Assembly (NCBI RefSeq): GCF_047495875.1
Contig: NC_092497.1
Span: 76,369,463-76,433,462 of the forward strand
From: Pithys albifrons albifrons
Taxonomy: Eukaryota > Chordata > Aves > Passeriformes > Thamnophilidae
Reading direction: 5' to 3'
Length of the DNA: 64,000 bases
The translations under genes and the position numbers were made by a program. This document shows, in pieces, positions 23,686-37,006 of the stretch. Every line of letters starts with the position of its first letter. Position 1 is the first letter of the stretch. A model generated the notes under the pieces. The model searched no databases and had not been told where the DNA came from. It worked only from the letters and a program-made list of their open reading frames with translations.

Positions 23686-26260
23686 AATAAAATTATCCAA
23701 ACTGTCAGGCAAGACCAAATGCCTCAGGATAGGATACCCCTATTCTGCTCCAGGAAGGTTTGAATTTGTTTGTGCAAGAGCTCTATCAGCAGAGTACTTG
23801 ACCCCACACACCGTGTACCATGACTGCTATAAGTGGCCATACCTGCCATGTGTTCTGTAGCACAGAAATTCTGCCACAGAAGCAGCAGTCAAGTAGTGAG
23901 GGGTTGCACGTGTGTTGCCATGTCTTGTCGTGTACATGTGGTAGTTCAAGGCTAGACTAAATGTAGCAGGAGTCAAAGTGAGGTAAGTTTCAACAAAGGT
24001 GTGGCATCCAGATAGCACATTCCTCCCAGTCCTGTAATATCATTTGCTCCTGCAGGTTGGAGAGGCCTACAGCAATCTTGAGCAGCTCATTAATCAACAA
24101 CTGTGGTAGATTATAAGATCAGTCTCTATCCTCCTTAAATAAGTCTAGACTGAGATTTCATCTTCAACTTTTATCTAATAGATAATTCTTCCAAGGACAC
24201 TCATTCACATGGGAAGAAATATGAAGTATGTTAAAAGAATTTTTGCAAAGGGTGTGAACATTCTGTGTCAAAGCTTAGTCCTATTGCAATAGTTGAGTTC
24301 AAAATAGTACATTAACCCTCTAGGGCATAGTCTGTACATGTGTGTTGATAAACTTCTCAAAGTTCTGGCTAGTGACTACTACCCTTTGATTTCTGAAGCA
24401 CATGCTAATAAAGCTTTTGTAAGACTAAAGAGCTGAGAATATGGTGCAGTTTTCTTGTTGCATAAAATAACCACTTTCAGAAGAACATGAGAAATGTGTT
24501 ATTTTCTTTTAAGGAACTTAAACGTCAAATTGTTGCTTCTTTATTCTGGCAACTGCTAATTGATTTAACATTTTCCCTTAAGCATAAGGGACTTTGTGAT
24601 ATCATCTTTGGCTCTATTCTCCCTAGCATGTTAAAAATTCTGATGCCAGTTGTACAAATTTTTAAAAAATGTATCTCTTTCATGCATCTTACAAACTTAA
24701 AAATTTAATTGTAAGGATAGAGTGGTAAGGATTTTGTTTTCATTTTGTGTAAATGTTAATGATACATCTCAATGGTTGTGTGGAAAGAGTTTTAGTGTAA
24801 TAAGTCTGTACTGCTGGGACTGTTGTCTTCAAAGCTGGTCTGTAGCTGAACTATTTTTGTAAACACATCTAAGTATCTCTAGCTAGTGACCCCTCAGGGT
24901 CTGTGGTTCATGTTGTCCTGTAGTTGTCTCTTGGCTGCCTCTTCCAAGCAGTGGTGAAGGAAGAAGAGAGCCAGGGACCATGCTTCTAGGAAGAAGTGGG
25001 TCTAGGAAGGGTGGATAGGAAAGAGGTTTTGTAGGATGGGTTCAGGCTGTGTGTTTTAGTCATGGTCCAGCACAGTCATTTCTAGTATCTTCATGAGCAG
25101 CATCATGAAATGTGTGTTTTCTGTGTTGGTTGGTTATAGCACCTGACTCCTGTACCCTAGTGACTAGTAGAGTTCATAACATCCAGACATGATTCCTAGA
25201 CTGTGTTTAACATATGAAAGGAGATGGGAGCTACAAAAATGGCATAATGAGGAGTTTAACTTACTAGTTCATAAATGGACTCCTGGATATGGCTTTTTTT
25301 TTTCACTTTTGGTAGAATGAAATTCCTTTTATCACTTTGGATTCTTGCAGTTTTTTACAAACCTTATATGAAAAAACCTTTAAAAAAGTAAAAATTATAT
25401 GCTGTAGCCTCCATCTATATAATTGCTCAATAGGTGGACTCATGAAACAGGAAAGCAACTCAGTTTCTGCTCTCTCCTTTCACTTTGTTGACCTGAGCCA
25501 AACTCTCCTACAGTAGTGACCTGTGTGGATGCTCTGCAGTCACTCCTAGTTAAATTTTTCTACTTTAATTACTTATTCTACAAGTAATTTTATTGAGATG
25601 TAGAGACATTGACTTACTAGTTTAGAGAGTCTTGTGGCCCCTCATGCAGCAAGTACCACTCTGGCTTCTTAACAGATGACGTAGTAAGGATGAGGATCCC
25701 ACTCAGTCTCCTCTCATGCCCAGCATCTCCTTTGTACTGTGTGGAGTCCTGTCTGCTAAACATGAAGATACCTACTGAGCCAGATTCCTTAGGTGCAGAA
25801 GGTTTAATTAATGGATCCAAAAAGGCCTGGATATGGCAGTTTCTGACTGCCATTGCCTAGTATCATGACTTCCTGATGAAAAATCTCAGCAGGAGTTTTG
25901 AGAATCTAAGTTTTCAACTAGGATAACTATGTCTATGTAGAGACATAGTTGTGTGCATTTTGTGATTATGCTTCTCGTCTGCTTTATTCTTTAGGATTCT
26001 TAGTTAAACTTGAAAATACTTCCTTTAAGTAGGGAAGGGGTATCAGAAGTCAGTTTAGACACTGGTATCCCCAAAGTAGTCGGGCTGTCATCAGTGAGGT
26101 AGAAGGAAACAGAGGAGAGGTTGTGTAGTAGCAACAGTGGCATAGCTATAGTTGTCAGTGCTAAAAAAGTTGCATGAAGCGGGTTATTCCAGCTCAGTAG
26201 CCTGATTCTGCCAACAGACACAATGTAGCTGCATAAAGGACAAGCTTTTGATCACACTCT

Positions 26261-26310
26261 GTGTGTGTGTGTATAAGCATAATATATATAAAATGTGTGT
26301 CCATGTGTCC
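26261..26310. repeat. Short (GT)n and TA-rich microsatellite
   Basis: A (GT)6 run is followed by a TATATATA segment and a second GTGTGT run. It is an ordinary interrupted microsatellite. Confidence 0.75.
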
Positions 26311-29300
26311 ACTCTGCTTCCAGCACATAGTTTTAAGGTTGTTCATAGAAGCATTTGAAGCACTGATTCCATTGTTAAAATAGCTCACTAAAACCACATG
26401 GGTATGTGTGCTTAGAATTACAAAAACATTTTGTCCTATGCATGTTTTTATATTTCATATAATTACAGCATATTTATCTGAAGTATTTCACAAGTATACT
26501 TTTGTGTAATACTTGTAGGAGATTAAGTAATAGCTGCTTACTAGCAGTATTGCACAAGAACGTCAAATGTTATTGTGATGTTCTGAGATTTGAGGTACCA
26601 AGCATGCTTTTGGTTGCTTTGTTCCTGTGACCTTTATGCTCTTGTTAATACAGCAGTCCTGTAATGATGCACATGTTTTCCTTTACACAAATGCCAGTAA
26701 CCACTTGAGCAGGGCACTTGATTCCAGTTTTGATGGGCGGTGCCTGTAATGGACAATGGTAGTGCATCCAAGCCAAGTTGGCTATCTTTGTGCTTTACAG
26801 TGCCAAAAACTTCAAAGCTTCTTCCTTTTAGAACTCTAAAGCAATGCAAGTTTGTGTTTCTTCATATCATCAAACTTAATTATTGGCAATAAGCAACTGC
26901 TGGCAGGAGCGGCACATCACATGGCTCCATTTCTGCTTTAGAAAAGGTCAGCATATGGCATAAACACTTTGCTGTGTTATGCAGCCTTGTACTCTGATCA
27001 CATAACACATGCTTGAGAAAGCATTATGCAATGTTAGACTCACTGATTAATGACTGCTTGCACAAGAAGTTTTTCATTACCCCAAATGCTAGCATCCTGG
27101 GAATGATTAACTTTGTGACATAACTCTCATCACATAAATATGGAAGCTTCAAACATAGCCTCAAAATAACATGTTTCAGAAATAACACTTTCCTGCTTAG
27201 TACTCTGTACAGTACTTGACTCAAAACTGCTTTAAACCTACAGAGTTGAATAGAAAAGCCTGTTTGTGAAAATTGAAAACAATTTATTTCTGGGATTTAA
27301 AGTTCTACCCAAGATGATTTTTTTGCACACAGCAGCATCACATTTGCAGTGTTTTTCCTCTGCTTGTGTAAGTTTGAATTTCCTGAGAAAAATCTGTGCC
27401 AACTATTTTCAGTGTTCAGCCAGTGAGTTAAACAGAACAAGTCAAATCTAGCCCTTACTTAGACCAGCAACTGCATGTATGTTAAATGACTCAGTCCACT
27501 GTGTTCAGTAGTACAGTACATACGGCTGTGTGCTCAAATCAGCATAGTTAGAGCAGATTAAATTTCCAATAGTTGCTGATGTTTCTGCAGGCAGAGTAAG
27601 AAAGCAAAATGTGGTCCCTGAATGAAGTGTCTTGCATATTTACAGCCTGAACATTGCTACATATTCACATTTAACATTTTCATATTGTGTTGATTAATCA
27701 TTCCGTGTTCAAATTTTGCAGATTCCTCTGTTAAAAAGCATGATGATAGTGCATCACTCATATTACTGTCTTCAGAATATGCAAAAGAGGAATAGCCTAG
27801 AAAAAGAAATGTTCTTTACCAAATTCCTTCACATGTGAAAATTCATGCTTTGGTTTCAAGTAATTGCTACAAGTTATCTATGTTCCAACAGCTTTATTGA
27901 GACTTGGTTTGCCTGCTTGAAAATTCAAGATCACAAGGAAGTACTATATTAGACTTCCACTTACTAAATTGCCATTAAATGTCAGACTAAAAAAAAAAAA
28001 AGAAAAAAGGACATCTGTTTTTTTATGATTCTTTCTTCTGTAAGTAATCCTGCTCATGAACAGCCACATTAAATAAAGCTATTTAAAGTCCTTGTACTAG
28101 GGGGATGGTTTAGGTTGCCACCACGTTAATGCATGTGTGTCACTGCTTCAGAAATAATCTTCATTTAAAACAAGTAAAGAAGGTAAACACTGACCTTCAA
28201 TATGTCCACTTTAGTGTTTGCCTTTTCCTGCATTCCAGTTGCTACAAGCAGTAGCAAAAGCTAAAGGAAATGGCCTCTGACTAAGCATTAGCTACCAGCA
28301 TGCCCTCGTTATAGCTGAGGGCTCTGATTCTTGCCTAGCCTACGTGCAGAGGCAGCTAGTCTTTCAGCTGTGATGACGAAATGCCATGCATTTCTTCCTG
28401 GAATAGTACGCCGATAAGAGGCCACTTGTTATGCTGAGGTTTCAGATGAACTCCACTAAGGGTTTCAAAACACTCTGTCACAATTGTATCAAGTTTCTTT
28501 AGCAACCAATTCATTTCAGACACTTTTAAGATAAAAATGGAAGAGATGTTAGTTTATTTTCCCTTGTGGTTTCACTTTGTAAACCTTTACAGGATATGAC
28601 TGGATAGTTTATATATGCCCTGAATTTATTAATTTCAAAGAAAAATAGCAAATTAAATTGGATCTGTTCCTTTCTTGAAATTTGCATTATTTGTAGTCCC
28701 CTATGTGTATCTATAAATTGAGAGAAGAAACAAAAAATCTCATGCCTGTGATATGCTTCTAGAAAGGTCCTGCTATGCAAACTCAGTTGCTGAATGCCTT
28801 GAACTTACTCTGGGTCCAGCAAAAGCTGATAGTTTTCAGAACCTTGAAGAACAAAAGGTTAATCCTTTATCCAGGGGTTTGGTTCAGATGCTAAGATGTG
28901 TACAGTATGAGCCTAGTTGACCTGGCCGTGGTAGGAGAACCTGTTTGTGAGATAGTTTTGCAGCTTTGATACTTGTTTAGGTGTTCTCATGCACTAACAA
29001 AAGCAACTTTAGTTCACACTTTAGATCAAACAAATCATGAAAGCATCCAGATTGTAAAAGAAAGAGGAATCTATGAATTGTTTGTTTCAAACTGAGAAAT
29101 ACCTTTAGAACCAGCTATGTTCATTGTATGTTACTGTGAAGAAAGGAATGACTGTCTGCAATAACCAATGAATCTTGTGCAGGTTATGCAGGACTCTTTG
29201 CTCACCTATAGTCTTTAATGAGACATTTACCATCAGTGACATACCCCATTTCCATTGTCTTTGAATGCCACTTTAGGTAGATGTCATCGTTAGGAGGGAG

Positions 29301-31086
29301 AGTCTTATGACAATAAATCTGAGTAAATCAGAACCTAAATAAATAATGTGAAAAAACCCCAACCCAATCCAAAACGGCATCTGTCCTTCATTGCTTCCCC
29401 TACAGTCCTCTACATTTACTAGTGTTTCATTAACTGGGAACTAAAAGTTCAATTCAATTTCCTTTTAAGACAACAAATTTTTCTTTTTTTCTGTTTACAT
29501 AATGGAATTTGGATCAGATCTTACTTCTGTAATCTTATTCCTTTAATGCCTTCCAAAAAAATGTATAATTCCCAGTGAGATCACTAGGAATGTTGGCTAT
29601 TCATAGTCTGTTCTTCCTTTTTTGTTCTTCTGTGAAGATGGTCCCCTTTGAAAATGTCCAGAGAATACAAGAGTTTTCAAACCCAGCACTTCCCCTAATG
29701 ACTTTCTTTTTTCCCCTTTCTTGGAAAAATTCCTTTCTCTTGTTGCTGACTATTGACTCAGAAAAAATAGAAAAATAAATTCCCCTCTCAAATAAAATAT
29801 TTTTATAATTACTGGAGGTAGATGATTCTTGCATGTTACTATGAAGAAGTTCTTCCTTGTCAAAGCAGGATATAACAAAGCATAGGTTTTTCCATTATGT
29901 TTCTGCTCTCTTTTTGTCAAAAGGTGAAAGTCAGCCTAGATACTATTGCTACAGTGGTCACTAGCAGGTCTTTAAAATGTTAGACAGTTTATTTCACAGC
30001 AGTTATGATCCACCAACTACAAATATGCATAATTATGGGCATCTCCTTTTTTGAATTGTTGTTGTTCTGTTTTGATTTTAAATAAATATCATAAGCCAAA
30101 TTTGTCAGAAATGGTACTTGTTATATACCACTGCTTCCACAACTTCTTCATTTTGTAAACTTGGTTGTTTATAACTCATGTTACGTGAAATACCTTGCAG
30201 TGTTTTAACTAATTTTCTCTCTTTAGAGGATTTGATCTTAATCTCTGAAAAAGACACTGTTTTTTAGTGGAATATCATGGGAGGAAAAACCAAACCAAAG
30301 TACCTTTCTTGAAAATGGTGCTAAAAAGAAAAATGGTGCTCTGTGGTTCAAAACCTTGAAATGTTTTAAACCAAAATACTGTAATTGAAAATTTGTCTTT
30401 ACTGAAATCACAGAGCTAACAAACACAGTACCGCCAGAACTCATATTAGTGAAACCTATTTTCTCCTCCTCTTTGGCCTTTGCTACCTTCTGCCCATCGT
30501 TTCATACAGCCCCAGCTCCCACTTCCCTGACATTCCCTGCTGAGGAGAGAGAGTGTGTACCACCTAACTTTCAGTATGTGCTTTTTGAGGCTGAAGCTGG
30601 AGCCCTCACAGAAAGTGTGATGACCAAGTCGTGCAAGTTTTTATCTAGGACGGAGAGGGGATGAGGACTTTAGATTGAGAATTTTTTGTTTCATCCAGCC
30701 ACTTTGCATAGAAAAAATGGATCCTCCTTCTCTATCTCTTTCAAGCCCAATTGACAGTGTGTAAGGTTGTAAAGATACAAGGGTGATAGCAATAATAACA
30801 CGTTGTTTTCTAAGGCTATTGATGTATGGGTAGAGCATAGAAGATAGGAGCCAGGCTTTGCCTTCTTGTGCAGTTATTTGAGCTGTCAAAGGCATAAACT
30901 CTGCTGAGGATTGAGAAACTATGGTGACAGGCTTCAGCCAGTGAGCAAGTGTCCAAGTCCTGGGCTATCTTGAACTGACACAGTGATTCCTTTTTAACAG
31001 GATCCAAACTAGTTGGATGTAAGCCAGTTCAAATTTCTTTACGTGCGTTTGCAAATACTAATAACAAAATAGCTGTAGTAGGCATC

Positions 31087-31114
31087 AAAAACCAAACCAA
31101 ACCAAACCAAAAAA
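31087..31114 (+). repeat. (AAACC)n short tandem repeat
   Basis: Four AAACC/AACCA pentamer units end in an A-run. Similar A-runs with CCCC occur at 29351-29375 and 37007-37060, so this composition recurs in the window. Confidence 0.75.
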
Positions 31115-31681
31115 TCCTACAAATTAGAATCTTTCCCACCTGAACTAAATCAAAGTTAAAGAAAGAAATGAGGAGAGTCTTTACTGTGCTGTAAATATTA
31201 GCAGCTTTATTCTAAGTCACAAAAGCAATAGCAGTAGCACTTGCAAGTCAGTTATTCCTGATTGGAATGTAACAGTTTATGCTGGCAGTAACTGATAAGT
31301 AGGTATATTGAACACTTAGATGGATGTTGTGATCCTGCAGTATTGTTTAATAGAATAAATAGTGCTCAAAATACGTAATTGTGACTTTCAGTCTTGCTGT
31401 GGAGAATGTAAGAGTTGGGGGTGGACTTTTTATGCCATTATCTATTCTTCAGAGAATTATTTCATTGCTAGAAGCAGATGGTGATTTTTAAGCCCACTAC
31501 TATTTTGGTGTACTTAAAAAAATAAAAAAAGCCCTAAAAATAAACCTAAGTTACCATATCCAGCAAAAAATATGTTGTCAGCTCTTTACTCTGCTGGGCT
31601 GAAAACAAATCTGTCAGCAATTTCTTTGGGTTAAAATATCTGAACACTTCGGAGGGGAAAATTTTTGTTGGGTTTTTGTTG

Positions 31682-31720
31682 TTTTTTTTTTTTTGTGTGT
31701 TGAGTGGTTTTTTTTTAAGA
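31682..31720. repeat. Poly(T) tracts
   Basis: A T-run of about 13 bases is followed by GTGTGTTGAG and a second T-run. It could be a reversed poly(A) tail of an old retrocopy, but no parent sequence is recognisable beside it. Confidence 0.6.
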
Positions 31721-33112
31721 AAGCATTTTAAGTGGTTTTGTAACAGAGTACTTTTAAAGATTTTAAGTATCAACAAATAACCATCTGTTGTTATAAAGAC
31801 ACTTTATCAAATCGATTAAATCTGTACTCCAGTTAATGCTGTGGATCAACTGCGTGAATTAGACTTCAAAGTCTAAATGAGTCTGAAATCAACACCTTCA
31901 ACTCTGCTGGAACAAGCATTAAAAATCAGACCATCTTCTGTAATTACTAAAATGAAAATGGGAGTGACAGTTATTCATGCAGAAAAAAAAAAGCACTGCT
32001 AGTGCATCTGAGTCAAGTAGGGTTCTTATGTTTGCCTTGCAACCTTTTCTTGGATTTAAAGTATGGTTTGACAGAGTTACTGAATGGGAAAGGAAAAAGA
32101 CCTTTGGATTCTCTATGCACCTACAGGTGGTTGACAGAACAACAGACTGACAGTGCAGTGTTTTCAGAAGTGTTTTCAGTATTAGGTAATTTTGGCATAC
32201 CTGTTGACACAAGGATGAAATGTAAGAGTTTAGGTAAGAGAATGATGGATGCAGAAAACTGAATCAAAACCAAGTTTCTAAGGTAGAGATTTCATTTTAA
32301 TAATCTCAGCGCAAAATATTTTGTCTGACAGGATTTGTGTGTCTGAGGTACAGCTCCTTAGCATCAAATCCTGTGAAATATTAATTATTCTTATTATTTG
32401 TTGGAGATAGTCAAGATCATTAATTCCCCAAATGAATACTGTATTTTACTGATTAAGTGATGTGAATGATCACTTCCTGTCTGTAGGTGCCCAGATAGAT
32501 GTAAGTGTGCTAAATCATACTTGCTGACAGCATCAACCCTTTTCTGTTGCCTCTAGAGATAACTTAGGATTCACAGTTTGGTCTTCATTCACACGAAGTT
32601 ACATGCTTACAGCAAGCAGCGTGGAACTTCATGTCAGATTGTTCAGCATATGATCTGTATCATACCTTCCTTCAAGGCCCTTAGACTTCACTTGCAATGC
32701 TCAGTTTAAAAAACTGTCTTTCTGTAAGTGTATTGTTAGTAATATTGGCAGCTCTGACACTGAGGCAGAATCCACTGGGCTTGAAATCAAATTGACTGAA
32801 GTACTGCTGGAGACAAACTCTACAGCATGCAAGCTGTCATGTAAGGAAAGGTGGGAGAGGAGCCTGATACACATTCTGTTGTAGTGTGCCCAAGACCTTA
32901 AGCTCTGTGCCCTAAGCTTCAGCTGTCAGATTGACTTCAAGATATCTAGCACTGACTGTACAGCGCAGTATGAGATCCTTCCCACAGGAGCCTGATGTTT
33001 CTTCCTACAAGGACAGGTAGATCGTATGAGCACGATATCAGCAAAGTGTGCCAGAGTCATGCAAGTGCTGTAGATTACAGACCATTTTTTGAGTGGTTGT
33101 GTCTGGTATGGT

Positions 33113-33124
33113 ATATATGTAGAT
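33113..33124 (+). repeat. Target-site duplication, left copy
   Basis: ATATATGTAGAT lies immediately before the LINE copy and is repeated exactly after it at 34384-34395. This supports an insertion between the two copies. Confidence 0.75.
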
Positions 33125-34383
33125 CTTCTCCAGGGACACCCCCTTGTCGCGGGGGAGAAGCTTGCATGCCCTCATGAGGTTGAGAGCTACGCTGGAGGTG
33201 GTTTGTGCCACCGGTAGGGTCTCCCATGCCAGACAGGTCTCAGCTGAAGGGTCAGACAAAGTGTGTCCACGGGCAGGATGGGCTCGCTAGCCGTCTGGCA
33301 ACCATCCTAGGAGAAGGACAACTCCAACCCCAAACCCGGAGAGATGGAGCTCATTTAGTCCTGTAAGGCCATCCATCTAAGAGAAGGATACTCAAACCAA
33401 ACCTATGTCCTGAGGTATTCGCTGTCGCCGTCCAAGCTCACTAGGCTGTGGCAGATGAACCTTAGGAGTAAAGGGTGAGGCCAGTTCTGCGCACGCTGTG
33501 CCTCACCTAAAAAATCCATTGCATAGGCTTGAAGGGTTCACCCACATTGCAAAGCCCTGTAGTGACAGGTGAGGGTCGAAAACGGCAGGTGATAGGAAGC
33601 AGCTGGAAGCCGCAGACCCAACCCTGCATGCAGGCGGTTCAGGATATGGGTCATTAGAGACTTGACCCTGGAGATGACAGTCTCTTGTGCCAGCATCCTG
33701 AATGACCAAGCAGGCTTTTCTAGGGACAGCACTGCTTGCTCCACATGGAGAGGGGCCTAGCAAAGGTGGCCTAAACAAAGCTCAGAATCCTGGGTCATCT
33801 ACCGCCACCACCTGCGGCTTCTCGAACGCTTCCATCAGTGCTGCCTCTGTTCAATCCTAAACATCCACTGGTCTGATTACGTGACCAGTGTGTCTGTTCT
33901 TGAACAGGCAGGGGTCAGCAGTATCGAGGCCACGCTGATGAGAATGCAGCTGCACTGGGCAGGGCACGTCTCCAGGATGGAGGATCACCGCCTTCCGAAT
34001 ATTGTGTTCTATGGTGAACTCGCCACTGGCTGCCGCAAGAGAGGAGCCCTGAAGAAGAGATACAAGGACTCCCTGAAACAACACCTCAGCCTTGGCCATA
34101 TTGACTGCCGCCAATGGTCCACTCTGGCCTCCAATCGGGAATCATGGAGACACACCATTCATGATGCTGCTGCTTCCTTTGAGAATGCACGGAGAGTCAG
34201 TCTTGAGGAGAAAAGACAATGCAGAAAGAACCGTTCCTTGCCAATGTCACCTAGGGAGACGTTCCGCTGTGCCTTTTGTGACCGGACCTGCCTATCCCGT
34301 ATCGGCCTTTTTAGCCACCAGCACGTTTGCAGCAAGCGTGGGTAGTGCCCTTCTCAAATCTTCATTCGCGAAGCCTAGCCATG
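33125..34383 (+). mobile_element. Non-CR1 LINE copy, internally deleted, RTE-like
   Basis: A 1259-bp insertion bounded by identical 12-bp direct repeats. It is far richer in CpG and GC than its flanks. The 5' part (33125 to about 33775) starts with a potential hairpin (CTTCT..CCCCC / GGGGG..AGAAG, 33125-33160) and has no sense-strand reverse-transcriptase frame. The 3' part (about 33779-34345) encodes the C-terminal end of a non-LTR retrotransposon polyprotein. The endonuclease and the catalytic palm of the reverse transcriptase are missing, so the copy is either internally deleted or a non-autonomous derivative that kept both ends. The 3' end is short (about 38 bases after the stop) with no poly(A) tail and no CR1-type ATTCTATG repeat. 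This resembles RTE-like elements, some of which (AviRTE) are known from several bird lineages. The clade is inferred, not proven. Confidence 0.75.
33761..34345 (+). pseudogene. C-terminal remnant of LINE reverse transcriptase ORF with zinc knuckle
   Basis: An open frame of 194 codons runs from just after a TAG at 33758-33760 to a TAG at 34343-34345. Homology to non-LTR retrotransposon polyproteins starts about SESWVIYRHHLRLLERF (33782) and continues with the hallmark stretch LHWAGHVSRMEDHRLP and the ELATGCRKRGALKKRYKD block. Near the end comes a C2HC finger. Counted from V33881 as residue 1, it has Cys130, Cys133, His146 and Cys150, followed by SKRG. No stop or frameshift interrupts these codons, suggesting a fairly recent insertion. 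The fragment lacks a start codon and the RT active site, so it cannot work alone. It has no AUH-related role. Confidence 0.85.
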
Positions 34384-34395
34384 ATATATGTAGAT
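34384..34395 (+). repeat. Target-site duplication, right copy
   Basis: An exact copy of the 12-base sequence at 33113-33124. It follows the LINE 3' end directly (CCATG just before). Confidence 0.75.
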
Positions 34396-37006
34396 GCTTT
34401 GGTGTCAGTTTGTTGCTCTGTTTCAGATTTCTAATTGTGCAGGAATTAGTGTCAGCCATGTCTGTGTGTTTGCTTATGCAGTGGAATTGCACTGTGGCCT
34501 GTCCTGGGTCTGGCCCAGTGCTGGACTCAAGGACTGGATGGGATTAACTGTGAGTTAGAGAGAAAAGGAAAGCCACATGGAAACTCTTTCTATAGTGGTG
34601 AAAGAGTAAAATTTTTGTTTCCAGAAAACCTGTCTCTATCTTTTAATCTTGCACAGGCTTGACACTTTTTGACAACAATTCTCATTGTCTCAGTATTATC
34701 TTCTAACTAAGACTGATCATGAACCTTCTTGTCATCTTTCTTATCCCCCAAACATTGATCTTTCTGTTCTATCTCTACAGTAACGGATTACTTTTCTTCT
34801 CACACCAACTTTTGAGTATTAAAAACCTACCTTTCCTACCAGTTTTGCTATTCCACAGTCCTGAGATGAAAGAATCTGTGGGATGATGGAAAGTGTGAAA
34901 AAATGCCCGATGCTGTCACAAGAGGCATGTGATTTACTGTGATGCTTGTGCTGAGGCAACCAGAAGTCTGATGTTTAATTCCACTGATGGTGAACTTCTC
35001 TAGGCACAGCATGCAATGATTTTGAGATAAACTTTTGGTTATGCAAAGTCAGCCACTGTCTTTGTTGGAATTTACGAAGGAAGATGAAGTATGGAACTTT
35101 TTCATTAGAATGATGTCTTACACGTTATCTTAACCCAACAATGATAAAGGAGAAGGAAAAAAGTCTCTAAACAAATTAATAATTATGTTCTTGGCAGTAC
35201 AATTGGCTTTGCAAACATGAGCATTTGGCAAGTTTCTACATTTTTCTCCTCAAGCTAAATAGAAAGTTGAGGAAAAGATTAAAATCAAAATTCAGGATAT
35301 TGAGTTTCCCTGACCTTGCTGAAGTCAACAAGGTTTACAAGTTTTAGCAGAAGAGAAGGCAGGAGATCCACCTCCCTGAAAAAGAGGCACAAATTTCCTT
35401 TCTTAAGGTTTACAAAGGGATCTTTATTTGAGGAGAACAGGAAATGAGCAGAAATTAAACAACACATAACTTACTGGACCTTGTATTTTTTTGTTAAAGG
35501 ATGTAGACAGATGACGTGTATGTCATTTTGTACGTATGTTTATCTGTGTGTGTATATATAAGCATAAGTGCTTTTCAACAGCTCCAAGTTGCCAGCATCT
35601 GTCAGTATCTCCAGGTGCATGTAAGTCACCTGAATCCTACAGTGATAATTGCATAAACCAGATGTATTATGAAATATTACCACACCAAAATCATTTACAT
35701 TATTTCATAACAAAAAGAATGCTATTACAGAACATTTTTACCCTTAAGGGAAAGCTACTAATTATTTAAAACATTGTCTGTATGAGTGTTCATGTGATGT
35801 ATAAGGGTATATGAACCTCATTAAGGAAAATTGTAGGGGTGGATTAAAGCAGGATCTGTGGGATACAGCCCCAAGGTCAGAGGACTTTCGACAGACAAAA
35901 ATGTCAGAAGCTATGCAGAAAGTACCAGTGTGGCTGACTATAATTGGAGTGATATGGACCATTTAACGGGAGAGAAAAGCAGCTCTTCTGGAGGCAAAGT
36001 GGCTGCATGAAAGGCTGTCACAGGCCTCGTTGGAGGACTTTGCTGGACAGCAGATATTTGGGTCTCTGAGTGGAATCCAGACACTGATGTTAAACTTTGG
36101 CATTCTCAAGACTGCAAGTGAATTGCTGACTTATGAGACAAATTCATTCAGTTACCTCTCTCTTCTGTTCAAATCCACATTTGATTCTTGCTGCAAGGCA
36201 ATAGTACAATTACATGGCTACTGTCTATGCCCTTCCATCCATGTTAGACATTTTTTTCCAATGTATAAAGTTTTATTTTGTTTGTCAAGACTGGTAAGAA
36301 GAAGACCTGTATTCTTCCATACTTCATTGATTGCTTCCTTACTTTATTTGGTGACGAAAATGGAGGGCTCCGCACCCTCAAGGTTGGTGTCCCAGTTTCC
36401 TGACCATGGAGGCTCATTTTTTTAGTACATGTGTTTGTGCAAATACTGGATCCACACCAGTAATTTGGTGGTCAGTAGTGCAATTTCAGCAGTTTTGGAG
36501 ATTCAGCCCTCTAGGCTGAGGCACCCAGGATGCTTTTCTGTGGAAGGAAGACCTACAGCTCTTCAGGAAGAGAAGTAGTTGATTGTTCCATGGTAAACCT
36601 GTATCAGCTTCAGCTGTGCTGAAAACGAAAATTATGTCTATTATTTTTTAATGTCTGTCTGACCCCATGAGTGGAGTAGATGTATGCTGATATATACATA
36701 TTATACTCAGCCCCTTCAGGCCTGAATGAGGTGTTTAACCAGCCAGACTCAGAAAATTTTATCTTGTTTCGGAGTGCAACATCCAACACAATCCTGTAAG
36801 AGAGTTCAGGTGCCTTCATAGACAGACAAGGGCTGAGCATTTTGACAGTGATGTCCAGTGTACCAGTGGGAGATACAGCGTATTGTGGCAATGGACTCTT
36901 GAGATTCTTAAGTTTAAACATGCATGTGGTGTGAAACATAATTTTTTGAAGTGCCCTTTAGGGTCTTTTATTTATCTCTCCAGAATTCTAGGTCAATACT
37001 GTAAAA

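Larger units (their letters stand above)
21226..33124. other. Intergenic region downstream of AUH
   Basis: No exon, RNA gene or sizeable transposable element was recognised here on either strand. The open frames are short, lack homology and often start at GTG or TTG. Low-complexity items are listed separately (23587, 26261, 31087, 31682). Further poly(A)-like runs occur near 27990-28010, and an AACCC-like patch at 29351-29375. Confidence 0.6.

Noticed and set aside
33503..33778. 91- and 68-codon minus-strand frames inside the LINE copy
   Set aside because: They are antisense to the GC-rich 5' segment of the LINE and have no relation to RT or any known protein.
36030..36425. 131-codon + strand frame rich in hydrophobic residues
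   Set aside because: It has no known domain, no splice context tied to a gene, and an ordinary AT-rich composition; probably chance.
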